Source: a virus. From it: a stretch of DNA of 21,256 bases. Shown piece by piece: positions 14,544 to 21,256 of this stretch (within the stretch, counting starts at the first letter, position 1; every line of letters begins with the position of its first letter). The notes under the pieces were generated by a model, which saw only the letters and a program-made list of their open reading frames with translations, was not told where the DNA came from and made no database searches. A program made the translations under genes and the position numbers. The DNA is taken from the IMG/VR virus record IMGVR_UViG_3300048571_000232, positions 1 through 21,256 of that record; one strand, 5' to 3'.

Positions 14544-14674
14544 ATGGGTTTCTCCGTCCGCCTGATTATCCGTCCGCCTGTATAATGGACTGTCAGGTTA
14601 TCAGTTGTCAAGGGGGTTGACGAAGCCAGCCGTTAGTGCAACTATGGTTATATTCCTTTAGGAGAACCTAAACA
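14544..14674. promoter_or_regulatory. Divergent intergenic control region
   Basis: This gap separates the minus operon from the small plus-strand gene. Minus strand: TTGACA then TTATAC with a long 20-bp spacer. Plus strand: TTGACG (14617-14622) with a weak AACTAT (14640-14645) after 17 bp, and a TATAAT at 14581-14586 lacking a good -35. The plus gene has AGGAGA before its ATG. Promoter assignments are tentative. Confidence 0.4.
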
Positions 14675-14860
14675 ATGATTCAGCAAAACAGCCAACCCGA
14701 AACCGACAACGCCAGTAGCCAGGACATCTTTATTCCGATAGTTGCCTTTGATGGCCTTGGAGACTTTGATGGTGACTATAGCGACGATCAGCATGATGCG
14801 GCCAACAGCGCTCTTGATGCGATTGGCGACGTAGTGGTTGACTTAACCATTCAGCAATAG
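14675..14860 (+). CDS. Small acidic protein
   Basis: A 61-residue, strongly acidic protein (rich in Asp, no Lys or Arg visible; DGLGDFDGDYSDDQHD) with a good ribosome site, AGGAGA, twelve bases before ATG. It is read opposite to the operon on its left and is followed directly by a strong terminator, so it is a single-gene unit. No family recognised. Such charge and size are typical of phage proteins that mimic DNA or bind host proteins, but no specific function can be claimed. Confidence 0.68.
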   Translation: MIQQNSQPETDNASSQDIFIPIVAFDGLGDFDGDYSDDQHDAANSALDAIGDVVVDLTIQQ

Positions 14861-14870
14861 CTTTTGCACA

Positions 14871-14920
14871 TACAACAAAGCCCCCGATCGTCCTCATGGT
14901 TGATCGGGGGCTTTGTTGTA
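14871..14920. terminator. Strong terminator hairpin A
   Basis: Perfect 19-bp stem, 14871-14889 paired with 14902-14920, 12-nt loop; the arms contain ACAACAAAGCCCCCGAT and its complement. Nearly identical to hairpin B at 15517-15575, including part of the loop (GTCC..ATGG). Confidence 0.92.
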
Positions 14921-15006
14921 TGGGTGCCAGATATAATTATTGGACGACTGACCGGAGGATTGAGACTCTCCGATCTGTCTAATCACTTTACTTTTCTAGG
15001 AAGCGA

Positions 15007-15516
15007 ATGACTAATACTATTAGAGCAGAAAGGGCGACGATTGAGCTTTGTGATGGACTGAGTATTGACGCCTATCGAATGCCTGACGGAGAATTCCGGG
15101 TCGGGGTGACATCAGCCAGCCTAGTTGCAGGGTACGCAGAAAACTACCTGCGACGGCTACTGGATCAAGAGAATGGTACACGAATCAAAGCTTTGCAGGA
15201 TGCGGGTTTTGAAGGAAAAGTTGAGATTTTGGTACGGGAAACACCAAAGGGTGATCGAGAAGCTCGGACGATTAGCTTGAAAGATTTTCACCGTTTCTTG
15301 AGGTTTGCCGATCGAGAAGGGAAAGCCTCTGCCGCTGCTATCCTTGACGCCACTTTTGAGATCACGCTGACTAACCAAATCAAGAACGGGTTCGGCGAAG
15401 CCCCGCTCACGATCGAAGAGACGAGGAAGATCTTCTACTCAACTTACGCGGCGTCAGTCAACTGGCTAGAAGAAGACAGAAACGATCGCAACGAACTCTA
15501 TGGCTGGGGAGATTAG
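15007..15516 (+). CDS. Putative phage antirepressor-like regulator
   Basis: A 169-residue protein with AGGAAG four bases before ATG. The early part (IELCDGLSIDAYRMPDGEFRVGVTSASLVAGYAENYLRRLL) has the shape of cyanobacterial antirepressor-like domains, in which a beta hairpin from 'f..rvg.t.a' precedes a recognition helix. The later part (TISLKDFHRFLRFADREGKASAAAILDATFEITL) fits the closing helices of that fold. The C-terminus is acidic. It stands alone between two nearly identical terminators. A TATAAT at 14932-14937 is present upstream but without a clear -35 box. Family assignment is weak; a different DNA-binding role is possible. Confidence 0.5.
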   Translation: MTNTIRAERATIELCDGLSIDAYRMPDGEFRVGVTSASLVAGYAENYLRRLLDQENGTRIKALQDAGFEGKVEILVRETPKGDREARTISLKDFHRFLRFADREGKASAAAILDATFEITLTNQIKNGFGEAPLTIEETRKIFYSTYAASVNWLEEDRNDRNELYGWGD

Positions 15517-15575
15517 TCCTTCACAACAAAGCCCCCGATGTCCCTATGGATAATCGGGGGCTTTGTTGTGAAGGA
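15517..15575. terminator. Strong bidirectional terminator hairpin B
   Basis: Perfect 23-bp stem, 15517-15539 paired with 15553-15575, 13-nt loop. It lies between the stop of the plus-strand regulator (15516) and the stop of the opposing gene (15578), so it serves both directions. Confidence 0.93.
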
Positions 15576-15577
15576 CT

Positions 15578-16252
15578 CTATTGGTAGCCGCCCTCGTAGG
15601 AAGCGCTGGCATCTCGGATGTCCTTGTCTTCTTCCTGCTCGGCGACCGTGAGGCTCTTGACCATAGCCAAGATCTCGTCGTTCTCTTTGTCATGCTTCGC
15701 AAGCAAAGCTTCACGTTCAGAGCGTTCTGCCTTGAGGGACACCGACAAGTCCGCAACATCCGTACCGAGTTTAGCCACCTGGTCTAGGGCGTCCAGCTTG
15801 GCCTTGAGGGTTTCGGCGACTAGCGCATCCTTGGCCTCGATCGTAGCTGCAAAGCTACGGCCCGCTTCAGCCGCTGCTGCTTCAACTTGGGCCTTCTGCT
15901 CAACCGTCAAGGTGGCAAAAGCAGACACCTCAGACAGCATCGCACTGGTCTGAGCGTAGTCCCCAGCGAGTGCGGTGTAAGCGTTCGACTGTTTAACAAG
16001 CTCAGCCTCACGAATAGCGGCCCGAGCTTCAGCAGCTTCAAGCTGTTTGATTCGGTCGCTCAGCTCACGGTCTTGGCCGGAGATCCGATCATCACGTTGA
16101 GCCAGCGTTTTACGATGTTCATCACGAGTGGAGTCAAGCGTCATTCGGACGCCGTTCCACAGAGCTAGAACCTTGTCGCCTGCTTGAAAGTTTTTGTCAG
16201 AGATCTCTTTTAAGACCGCACCAGCGTCAAGAATGTCGGAAGTAGTAGCCAT
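15578..16252 (-). CDS. Ala/Glu-rich coiled-coil protein
   Basis: A 224-residue protein, last gene of the right-hand minus block. Most of the chain from about residue 40 to 205 is heptad-like coiled coil (DRELSDRIKQLEAAEARAAIREAELVKQ; LKAERSEREALLAKHDKENDEILAM). No membrane helix or signal. No Shine-Dalgarno is visible before the ATG; the 39-base gap to the preceding stop and shared direction suggest co-transcription. No family recognised. Coiled coils of this sort occur in scaffolding, tail-measure and structural proteins, but the length and position do not decide. It ends at the shared terminator hairpin. Confidence 0.7.
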   Translation of the reverse strand: MATTSDILDAGAVLKEISDKNFQAGDKVLALWNGVRMTLDSTRDEHRKTLAQRDDRISGQDRELSDRIKQLEAAEARAAIREAELVKQSNAYTALAGDYAQTSAMLSEVSAFATLTVEQKAQVEAAAAEAGRSFAATIEAKDALVAETLKAKLDALDQVAKLGTDVADLSVSLKAERSEREALLAKHDKENDEILAMVKSLTVAEQEEDKDIRDASASYEGGYQ

Positions 16253-16291
16253 GTTTTAAGAGGGGGATTTGTTTATTTTGCTTCTGCAATG

Positions 16292-16975
16292 TCACCTCTG
16301 ATCATAGAGGCGATCGAATGCAGGAGCAAGCACGGGACCAGTTGAAGATCTCCTGCTGTCGGACCAGACCTGAGGAGCCATGTCTGCTTGAGCCTGTTCA
16401 GCCCAAACCGCTTGCTGAGCTTGCTGTACCATGGCGTTGAGCGTTGCCGTTGCCTCCTCTTGAAGTTGCCGAGCTTTAGCTTCAGCTTTCTCGGCAACCA
16501 TCGTGCCAATCAGTTCGTGAACGCCTGCCGCTGCCGCTGCCTGAGTCTTGGGGGACTTGGCGATAGTCGTATTGCCCCAGCGCTCGGCGGTCCAGCACTC
16601 CCAATCCTGTTGAAGCGAAGCGACATACGGCGGAAGATTGCTTCGGTAAAGCCCAAAGACCTCCCTCAACCACATTTCAACAGCAGCACTATCAAGGCTG
16701 AAGAATTTTTGATGGATGATTGGGTCTGCCGTGGGCGGATCGTTGAATAGGATTGCCGCCACCTCAGGCTCTCGGTTTACAACTCGCCGCAGCTTCCGCC
16801 AAGATTTCTGATCGCGATCGAATTCAACCCCCGACAGGAATTCGATTAAAGCAAGAGCCGCTTGAGTTCTTGTTACTCCTTTAGAAAACCAGTGCTTTTT
16901 AAGCGTGATGGTCAGCGCGTTACCGCTGCCAATAACGTTCAGCGTTCGGCCATCAGTTGCTAGAAAGTAGTCCAT
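16292..16975 (-). CDS. Hypothetical phage protein
   Basis: A 227-residue protein. The N-terminal part (MDYFLATDGRTLNVIGSGNALTITLKKHWFSKGVTRTQAALALIEFL) looks like a small mixed domain. A middle helical region has FGLYRSNLPPYVASLQQDW. The Ala/Gln-rich C-terminal part (EKAEAKARQLQEEATATLNAMVQQAQQAV) is probably coiled coil. Not recognised. An AGAGA-type ribosome site precedes ATG16975. IS element 2 ends only about 24 bases upstream, so the natural promoter or operon link has been cut off from this gene by the insertion. Confidence 0.68.
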   Translation of the reverse strand: MDYFLATDGRTLNVIGSGNALTITLKKHWFSKGVTRTQAALALIEFLSGVEFDRDQKSWRKLRRVVNREPEVAAILFNDPPTADPIIHQKFFSLDSAAVEMWLREVFGLYRSNLPPYVASLQQDWECWTAERWGNTTIAKSPKTQAAAAAGVHELIGTMVAEKAEAKARQLQEEATATLNAMVQQAQQAVWAEQAQADMAPQVWSDSRRSSTGPVLAPAFDRLYDQR

Positions 16976-16979
16976 TTGA

Positions 16980-17088
16980 ATCTCTCTTGTGAAGGTGGTT
17001 AAGATTCTCAGCTCTAAAGAGACTGAGATTTTTGGTTAGACCAGATTTGGAATACCTTAGGCGTTCTTAAAGCACCTCTACTCACTCC
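16980..17088 (-). ncRNA. Putative omega (right-end guide) RNA of element 2
   Basis: Mirror case of the element 1 RNA: a conserved stretch at 17069-17088 (minus strand, within the end of tnpB) and a right-end hairpin at 17005-17030 that overlaps the tnpB stop. With the element ending near 16999, the guide would be about 16998-16980. Extents are estimates. Confidence 0.48.
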
Positions 17089-18297
17089 TCCAAGGTCAAG
17101 CCCTAAAGTTGTGGCTACTTTTCTAAGAATGTTTGCAGCACCATTACAGTCTGCATTTATCCGGTCAAAGTTGCTAGACCTGAATAATCCGCGTTTAATG
17201 CGCTTACCGCTACTCTTCCATCCTTCGGGTTTTTCACCGTAAACGGGAAGCGTATCGGCGTCCAAAAAGGAAGCCTTAGACGTGTAGGATTCTTCAGTCT
17301 CGACGAACTCAATCCCGCAAACTTCACACATTTGCTTAATCCGGTCTTTCAGGCGTGCGGTGGGGATTTGTACGAATTTCTGGTTCGTTTTTCTCCCCAT
17401 TTGCGCGCCGTCCTTCTGCCCTTTGTTCCACCCAAAAACCAAAGTGCCAATCTGATTTTCTAGGCAGAAGTCAACAACCAGTCGAGCCGCTTTATTCACG
17501 GCAAAGCGCATTTGTCGATTACGCTTCTCGGTTAGAGCTTCCAGCTTCTTAGACCAAAAGCCGTTTCCCTTCCCCTCCATGCGCTCAGACGTGGATTTGT
17601 TGTACCACTGGTTTAGAGACTTCAAATGCTTGCCGTCTACGATGAAAGACTTGCCAGTATTAGTGATGCCTGTCAACCAGTTATTCAATCCATGATCAAG
17701 CCCTAGCACCTTGGGAGAGTCTAGGACCACCTCTACTTTGTCTACGCCATAGACGTACTCAGCATAAAAGAACCCATTGCGGGGAATGATTCGGACTTGC
17801 CGGATGCTGGCAAAATCAAGGTTGCTAGGCATTGGAATGAAGAACTCAGAAAGCCCAAACCAAGCTTTACATAACTGACCTAGGGGCATTCTGATCTTGT
17901 CTCCAACCAGCTTAAAATCAGCGCCAAACGAGATTTTGTTCATCCCGCCTGACTTCCTGTAACCCGGAAACTTAGGCTTCTGGTTCAAGTCGCCTTTACG
18001 AGACTTGGAGGCAAGCTGCTTGTAGGACTCAATAGCTTCCCCGACTTGGTGGGTGACGGGCTGCGCTGCGCGATTAGGCATAGCCTGAAAGTGCTTATTG
18101 TCTTTTAGCCGGTTCTGGCAATCAATCTTTGTTAGTAGCTTCCCGCAGTCAAAAAACACTTTGCGGGCCTCAAACATCGTGCAGTTGTAGAGGTTGTTAG
18201 ACTCCCTGCACAGATATTCAAGTATTGCCAAATCTAGACCTACAGGGCTTAACAGATTTTGCTGTACTCCCATAAATTGAACTTTATCTTTCGCCAT
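17014..18297 (-). CDS. tnpB: TnpB RNA-guided nuclease-like protein, variant catalytic site
   Basis: A 427-residue TnpB, a close relative of the one at 5879: long stretches such as NADCNGAANILRKVA, QKFVQIPTARLK and FVETEESYTSKASFLD are identical or nearly so. RuvC-I is LGLDHGLNNWL (D201), RuvC-III D383. The RuvC-II position reads TLVFGWNKGQ without glutamate, and E333/E335/E336 lie in the ETEESYTSK segment. No CxxC zinc ribbon. The start is preceded by GGAGGG seven bases upstream. No frameshift or stop is seen, so it looks intact. Its 3' end overlaps the right-end hairpin, as expected when guide RNA and coding sequence share DNA. Confidence 0.93.
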   Translation of the reverse strand: MAKDKVQFMGVQQNLLSPVGLDLAILEYLCRESNNLYNCTMFEARKVFFDCGKLLTKIDCQNRLKDNKHFQAMPNRAAQPVTHQVGEAIESYKQLASKSRKGDLNQKPKFPGYRKSGGMNKISFGADFKLVGDKIRMPLGQLCKAWFGLSEFFIPMPSNLDFASIRQVRIIPRNGFFYAEYVYGVDKVEVVLDSPKVLGLDHGLNNWLTGITNTGKSFIVDGKHLKSLNQWYNKSTSERMEGKGNGFWSKKLEALTEKRNRQMRFAVNKAARLVVDFCLENQIGTLVFGWNKGQKDGAQMGRKTNQKFVQIPTARLKDRIKQMCEVCGIEFVETEESYTSKASFLDADTLPVYGEKPEGWKSSGKRIKRGLFRSSNFDRINADCNGAANILRKVATTLGLDLGGVSRGALRTPKVFQIWSNQKSQSL

Positions 18298-18324
18298 TTT
18301 GCCGCCCTCCGTCTAGTTGTTTGC

Positions 18325-18364
18325 TTGACCTCTCAATACTAGCAAGCTATACTGTAGATGTCAA
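18325..18364. promoter_or_regulatory. Overlapping face-to-face promoters for tnpA and tnpB
   Basis: Plus strand, for tnpA: TTGACC (18325-18330), 17-bp spacer, TATACT (18348-18353). Minus strand, for tnpB: TTGACA (18364-18359), 17-bp spacer, TAGTAT (18341-18336). Both are close to the sigma-70 consensus and occupy the same 40 bp, so one polymerase would exclude the other. Confidence 0.75.
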
Positions 18365-18386
18365 CCCATCCAGCAACTTTGTTTTT

Positions 18387-18794
18387 ATGCTACCGCTTCC
18401 AGAGTATCGGACTCAGAATCATGTCAAATTCTTGCTTAACTATCATTTTGTCTTTATCCCCAAGCGTAGACGCAAAGTTCTAGTTGGCGATGTAGCCACT
18501 AGATGTCGTCAGATATTCTTGGAACTCAGCATCGAGAAGGGGTGGGACATTCTAGCTATGACTGTAGAGCCGGATCATGTTCACCTTTTCGTGGCTGTCA
18601 AACCGACCGACACCCCAGCCTTGGTGATTAAGTCGTTTAAGGGGAGGTCTGCCAATATCCTTAGGAAAGAGTTCTCCCAACTTCTTAAGATGCCTAGCTT
18701 GTGGACTGGGAGCTACTTTGTAAGCACGGCAGGGAATATTAGCTCCGAAGCAGTGACAAAGTATATTAACGACCCGCACCACTCAGCAAACTAA
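18387..18794 (+). CDS. tnpA: IS200/IS605 transposase TnpA (Y1 HUH), divergent type
   Basis: A 135-residue single-strand transposase. It carries the HUH motif in EPDHVHLFV (H64, H66) and the catalytic tyrosine in AVTKYINDPHH (Y126). It also has YHFVFIPKRRRKVL and LWTGSYFVSTAGN blocks. ATG18387 is chosen because an upstream in-frame TTG at 18321 lies before the promoter. It differs much more from the element 1 TnpA than the two TnpBs differ from each other, and the usual IENQ after the tyrosine is INDP. Apparently complete. Confidence 0.93.
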   Translation: MLPLPEYRTQNHVKFLLNYHFVFIPKRRRKVLVGDVATRCRQIFLELSIEKGWDILAMTVEPDHVHLFVAVKPTDTPALVIKSFKGRSANILRKEFSQLLKMPSLWTGSYFVSTAGNISSEAVTKYINDPHHSAN

Positions 18795-18864
18795 GAAAGA
18801 GAAGGGGACTCAAGTCCCCTGGGTCGCTTCCCTCTCAGCACTGAAGTGCCGCTTCCGTTGGTCA

Positions 18865-19008
18865 CTCTGAGATTCCCTCATTCCACTTATTTACATTGAA
18901 TTGTACCCGAGGAGCGGAAGACGTAGCAAAGCGGGAATCCCCTGTTAATATCAAGTCAGCAGCTTTGGGCTTAGTGCATGTGACTGGTCAAGGTTTCTCC
19001 TAACAACG
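18865..19008 (-). other. Non-coding gap left of element 2 with orphan ribosome-site motif
   Basis: No gene is seen here. On the minus strand GTTAGGAGAAACC (19003-18991) resembles the leaders before the genes at 13156 and 14543 (GGAGAAACCC then ATG), but only a six-codon frame follows. This stretch was probably the promoter or leader of the 16975 gene before the IS inserted. Confidence 0.45.
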
Positions 19009-19040
19009 CAGCCCCCTCACGACAATTAGTGAGGGGGCTG
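19009..19040. terminator. Terminator hairpin after the zinc-ribbon gene
   Basis: A 12-bp perfect stem (19009-19020/19029-19040; CAGCCCCCTCAC and complement) with an eight-base loop and TTCTTTT on its plus-strand side. It lies just after the stop of the gene at 19047 (minus) and also faces the end of element 2. Confidence 0.85.
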
Positions 19041-19046
19041 TTCTTT

Positions 19047-19703
19047 TCACGAACCAGACCGACGACAGGCCACGCACTGGCCAGACTTGTTATTCCAGCC
19101 AAGAGATCGACCGCATTTGACACAGTTTGCTTCTTGGCGAGGCTCTATCAGACCTTGAGCGCGAAGCTCTTCTTTGGCCTTGTTCTTGAGATGGCGATCG
19201 TGCTTCCGCTCGGGCAGCTTCTCACGGCACCTAACACAGAAACCGTGAGGGCTAGTCATCAGGACGCTGCCGCCGCAGCTCAGGCTGTGGACGCAGGGCT
19301 TAACGTCATGGCGCGGGCGGCGGGGCCTCTTGGGAGGCTTAGGCTTAGGGACGACCCTGTGATAGCATTTCCGGCTACAGTAGCCCAGACCCGCATTTGA
19401 AGGTCTCTCGTGAACAATCCGAAGACAGTCGGGGTTTTGGCAAATCTGCAAAGGAGGGTCAGCATCCGTTTTGCGAACCAATTTCTTTACGGTTTGAATG
19501 CCTACCCCGGTCAGCTCTTCGATCGTCAGGAATGATAGCTGACCATCTCTATAGAGCCACTTGAGAAACGGCACAACATCCAGGAACTTGGCTAATTCCC
19601 CAGTCCGTTTGAGCTTGTTTGGGTCTTTTGGTGACATTACCCGTTTCTTGGTTTTGCCTGTGAGGGACGGGACGCCTCTACCTGCGCGCTTAAACTTCCC
19701 CAC
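19047..19703 (-). CDS. Multi-zinc-ribbon DNA-binding protein
   Basis: A 218-residue protein. GTG19703 is preceded by GGGTGGGA and overlaps the upstream gene by 14 bases; an internal ATG at 19637 has no ribosome site. A helix-turn-helix-like segment is near residues 58-82 (FLTIEELTGVGIQTVKKLVRK). It is followed by three pairs of Cys couplets: CQNPDC...YCSRKC, CVHSLSC...FCVRC and CVKCG...CVAC, each able to hold one zinc. A basic Lys/Pro/Arg linker (VPKPKPPKRPRRPRHD) lies between the first and second. Most likely a DNA- or RNA-binding regulator. Family not recognised. It is the last gene of its operon before a terminator. Confidence 0.75.
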   Translation of the reverse strand: MGKFKRAGRGVPSLTGKTKKRVMSPKDPNKLKRTGELAKFLDVVPFLKWLYRDGQLSFLTIEELTGVGIQTVKKLVRKTDADPPLQICQNPDCLRIVHERPSNAGLGYCSRKCYHRVVPKPKPPKRPRRPRHDVKPCVHSLSCGGSVLMTSPHGFCVRCREKLPERKHDRHLKNKAKEELRAQGLIEPRQEANCVKCGRSLGWNNKSGQCVACRRSGS

Positions 19704-20595
19704 GTTCCCACCCTTTTGCGATCCACCATTCTTCAGTTAAACCAATTACCTGGCCGCTTTGCTCGAACAGCCTCTCGTCCTCTTTGTAAAGCGCTTCCGT
19801 CGCCGCAAGAGCATTCATCAAGACTGTGAAGCTGCCTGAAACATCCAGCTTTGAAAGAACCAGCTCCTGCCTTCTGCTGGCGGGGTACGGAGTTCTGGAG
19901 GGTGCCCCAGCAATATCTTCAAACTGCTGCCTCCACTTAGCGGCGTTAACGAAGCAGTAAGTTTTGATTGCTTCAGCCAAATCCTCCAAGCCTTTTGGCT
20001 CAATCTCAAATTCAAATTCAGCGAGATACAGGTAGTCAGCAACCGCGTCGTCAAACAACTCTTCTGCGGTTATTCGATCGCCGTCTTCAGCTTGCTCCGT
20101 TATGTGCCGCCAGCAGCTTTTCGCCAAGTTATGGGCGTCAATGAACTTGAACGGCAGAGGCTTGGCAACCTCGACAGATTCCCAGAAGTCATCGCCGGAC
20201 TCAATGCAGGCGTCGATGAATGCACTAAGACCGCTATACCATTTACCCTGAAACCAAACACATTCATCAACGTGCGGCAGGGCCGTTAACTTGTCATCGA
20301 TTTCTTTTACCCGCAGGCACCGATGCAGATGGGCGAGGACATCTGTTACCCAGATGGCGCGACTGGGGGTCATCCGATCGGACCACATGAAGATGTCGCC
20401 CCGAATCGACTCTTCGATAAACCGTAGGTCGGGTCGCGGTACAGGCACGTAAATCGCAAAAGCGTCATCCTCAGTTGCGTTTGAGAAGAACTCAACCCTG
20501 AACTTCTCCCACTCAATAAACAGTTGGTCGATCGGCAATTTACTGATATCTATTAATCGCTGGCAGTCATCTCGATCGGGATCTTGATAAAGCAT
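19690..20595 (-). CDS. Hypothetical phage protein, acidic
   Basis: A 301-residue acidic protein. ATG20595 follows GAGGA by five bases; a TTG at 20607 overlaps that ribosome site and is rejected. Visible features are Trp- and Asp-rich helices (LPIDQLFIEWEKFRVEFF; ITAEELFDDAVADYLYLAEFEFEIEP), and no membrane helix or signal. I do not recognise the family. It lies between the polynucleotide kinase/phosphatase gene and the zinc-ribbon gene, in a phage nucleic-acid metabolism context. Confidence 0.72.
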   Translation of the reverse strand: MLYQDPDRDDCQRLIDISKLPIDQLFIEWEKFRVEFFSNATEDDAFAIYVPVPRPDLRFIEESIRGDIFMWSDRMTPSRAIWVTDVLAHLHRCLRVKEIDDKLTALPHVDECVWFQGKWYSGLSAFIDACIESGDDFWESVEVAKPLPFKFIDAHNLAKSCWRHITEQAEDGDRITAEELFDDAVADYLYLAEFEFEIEPKGLEDLAEAIKTYCFVNAAKWRQQFEDIAGAPSRTPYPASRRQELVLSKLDVSGSFTVLMNALAATEALYKEDERLFEQSGQVIGLTEEWWIAKGWERGEV

Positions 20596-20612
20596 ATAAG
20601 TCCTCAAAGATT

Positions 20613-20634
20613 GCCCGAAGCCAAAGCCTCGGGC
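20613..20634 (-). promoter_or_regulatory. Intergenic hairpin before the 20595 gene
   Basis: Minus strand GCCCGAGGC-TTTG-GCTTCGGGC forms a nine-pair stem (one G-U) between the kinase/phosphatase stop and the next ribosome site. It lacks a T tract, so it may be an RNA-processing or weak attenuating hairpin rather than a terminator. Confidence 0.4.
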
Positions 20635-20643
20635 GTGAACTAA

Positions 20644-21256
20644 TTATTCAAAGAATGTCGGCTGCAAAGTCTGCAAGCCTATTGCCTGAGCGACAGCAAT
20701 CACAGTTGGGTCGTCGTCAACTACAGCCACGATGTTATAGGATTCCAAAATCTCTTCAAGCATTGCCTTCTTGAAGACTGCTGCCTTGCTGTAATCTCCG
20801 TCAGGGCGCATGACGATCGATTCCGGATACAGGCTTTGGGAGGTCAGCCACTGCACCAACGACTCACGAGCGGCATCGTATCGGCCAGTCAAGATAATGA
20901 CTGGGTACCGCGACGATCGGACAATCTCTGGGCAGATCGGGTGATCGGCATCGCTAATCGCCGCGATAAAGTCATAGACCGATCGCTCGGGGTCTTTACG
21001 AGCCAAACAGCCGTCCACATCCACCACAATGCAGTCTCCTAGCTCGGGATTGCGGACTCGCATCGTCTTCGGCAAGTAGCGATGAGCAAACTGTCGAATC
21101 ACAGCTTCGCCGACGCCATTCTCTCGACGGTTATCGCGTTCAACGCATTCCTCAACAGTGATTGACAGGCAGTCTTGAATAACAATCACTTCCGCGCCAC
21201 GTTCAGCAGCAATCTCTTCGTAGATCTCACGCTTCTTGGGGTCCATTAACCCGGCA
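20644..21256 (-). CDS. Polynucleotide kinase/3'-phosphatase, T4 PseT-like (5' partial)
   Basis: End-healing enzyme: it phosphorylates 5'-OH ends and removes 3' phosphates, so cut nucleic acid can be religated. The C-terminal half is a HAD phosphatase: VVDVDGCLA (DxDG motif), ILTGRYDAARESLVQWL (motif with Thr-Gly-Arg), and MRPDGDYSKAAVFKKAML, then VVDDDPTVI, in the order found in T4 polynucleotide kinase. Before it lies the end of the kinase domain (MDPKKREIYEEIAAERGAEVIVI...TVEECVERDNRRENGVGEAVIRQ), normally found in the middle of that protein. The frame remains open to the window edge (AGL before the Met), so ATG21246 is internal and the nucleotide-binding P-loop lies outside. Confidence 0.88.
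   Translation of the reverse strand, partial: AGLMDPKKREIYEEIAAERGAEVIVIQDCLSITVEECVERDNRRENGVGEAVIRQFAHRYLPKTMRVRNPELGDCIVVDVDGCLARKDPERSVYDFIAAISDADHPICPEIVRSSRYPVIILTGRYDAARESLVQWLTSQSLYPESIVMRPDGDYSKAAVFKKAMLEEILESYNIVAVVDDDPTVIAVAQAIGLQTLQPTFFE

Larger units (their letters stand above)
16999..18859. mobile_element. IS200/IS605-family element 2 (divergent tnpA and tnpB)
   Basis: Second element, with tnpB on the minus and tnpA on the plus strand, diverging from a shared promoter region. The left end (high coordinates) has hairpins at 18803-18820 (AGGGGACT-CA-AGTCCCCT) and 18838-18849 (GCAC-TGAA-GTGC). The right end (low coordinates) has a hairpin at 17005-17030. Read in element orientation the left flank is TGACC (plus strand GGTCA, 18860-18864), the same as element 1. 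Boundaries are estimated by comparing both elements. It lies between the zinc-ribbon gene and the 16975 gene. Confidence 0.76.

Noticed and set aside
15618-16168. Plus-strand open frames opposite the coiled-coil gene
   Set aside because: Ser/Ala-rich antisense mirrors with no ribosome sites.
19029-19400. Plus-strand frame of 123 codons opposite the zinc-ribbon gene
   Set aside because: The minus strand has clear paired Cys motifs and operon overlap; the plus frame starts within the terminator.

Overview
The window is a bacteriophage (or prophage/phage-like) segment whose host is most likely a cyanobacterium. The CGATCG core of the cyanobacterial HIP1 palindrome recurs throughout. The virion genes, early-type phage genes, BRO-like regulators and IS200/IS605 elements fit a cyanophage or cyanobacterial prophage. 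No tRNA, rRNA or CRISPR array was seen.

Layout, plus strand (1-11339): a virion structural block. It opens with a major capsid protein gene of N4-gp56 type, truncated at its start by the window edge. This gene is split by a group I intron (about 595-1740). The intron carries a LAGLIDADG homing endonuclease on the opposite strand inside the P8 loop. Then come two small related structural proteins, a protein with a perfect 4 x 27-bp repeat, and a putative neck/head protein. The block is then interrupted by a minus-strand BRO-N-like regulator bounded by 45-bp direct repeats, and by an IS200/IS605-type element (tnpA+tnpB). It resumes with a 1357-residue fibre-like protein: an N-terminal domain shared with the two small structural proteins, then about eleven Ig-like modules. 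A bidirectional terminator at 11341-11375 closes the block.

Minus strand (14543-11380): a tightly coupled five-gene operon with overlapping starts and stops. It encodes a winged-helix protein, three unrecognised or weakly recognised proteins (one DUF4326-like), and a small membrane protein. Next, on the plus strand, are two short single-gene units (14675-14860 and 15007-15516). Each is followed by a near-identical strong terminator hairpin, a moron-like arrangement.

Minus strand (21256-15578): a polynucleotide kinase/phosphatase (5' end outside the window), an unknown protein, a multi-zinc-ribbon protein, a second IS200/IS605-type element with divergent tnpA and tnpB, and two Ala-rich proteins.

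The most notable feature is the density of selfish DNA. The intron plus endonuclease, the repeat-bounded regulator cassette and IS element 1 all lie within the first 7.2 kb of the capsid block, and IS element 2 lies in the minus-strand operon. The two IS elements have closely related TnpB nucleases that lack the usual RuvC-II glutamate and zinc ribbon. Their TnpA genes are very different and differently oriented, yet the elements share a covarying right-end RNA hairpin and a common TGACC left flank.
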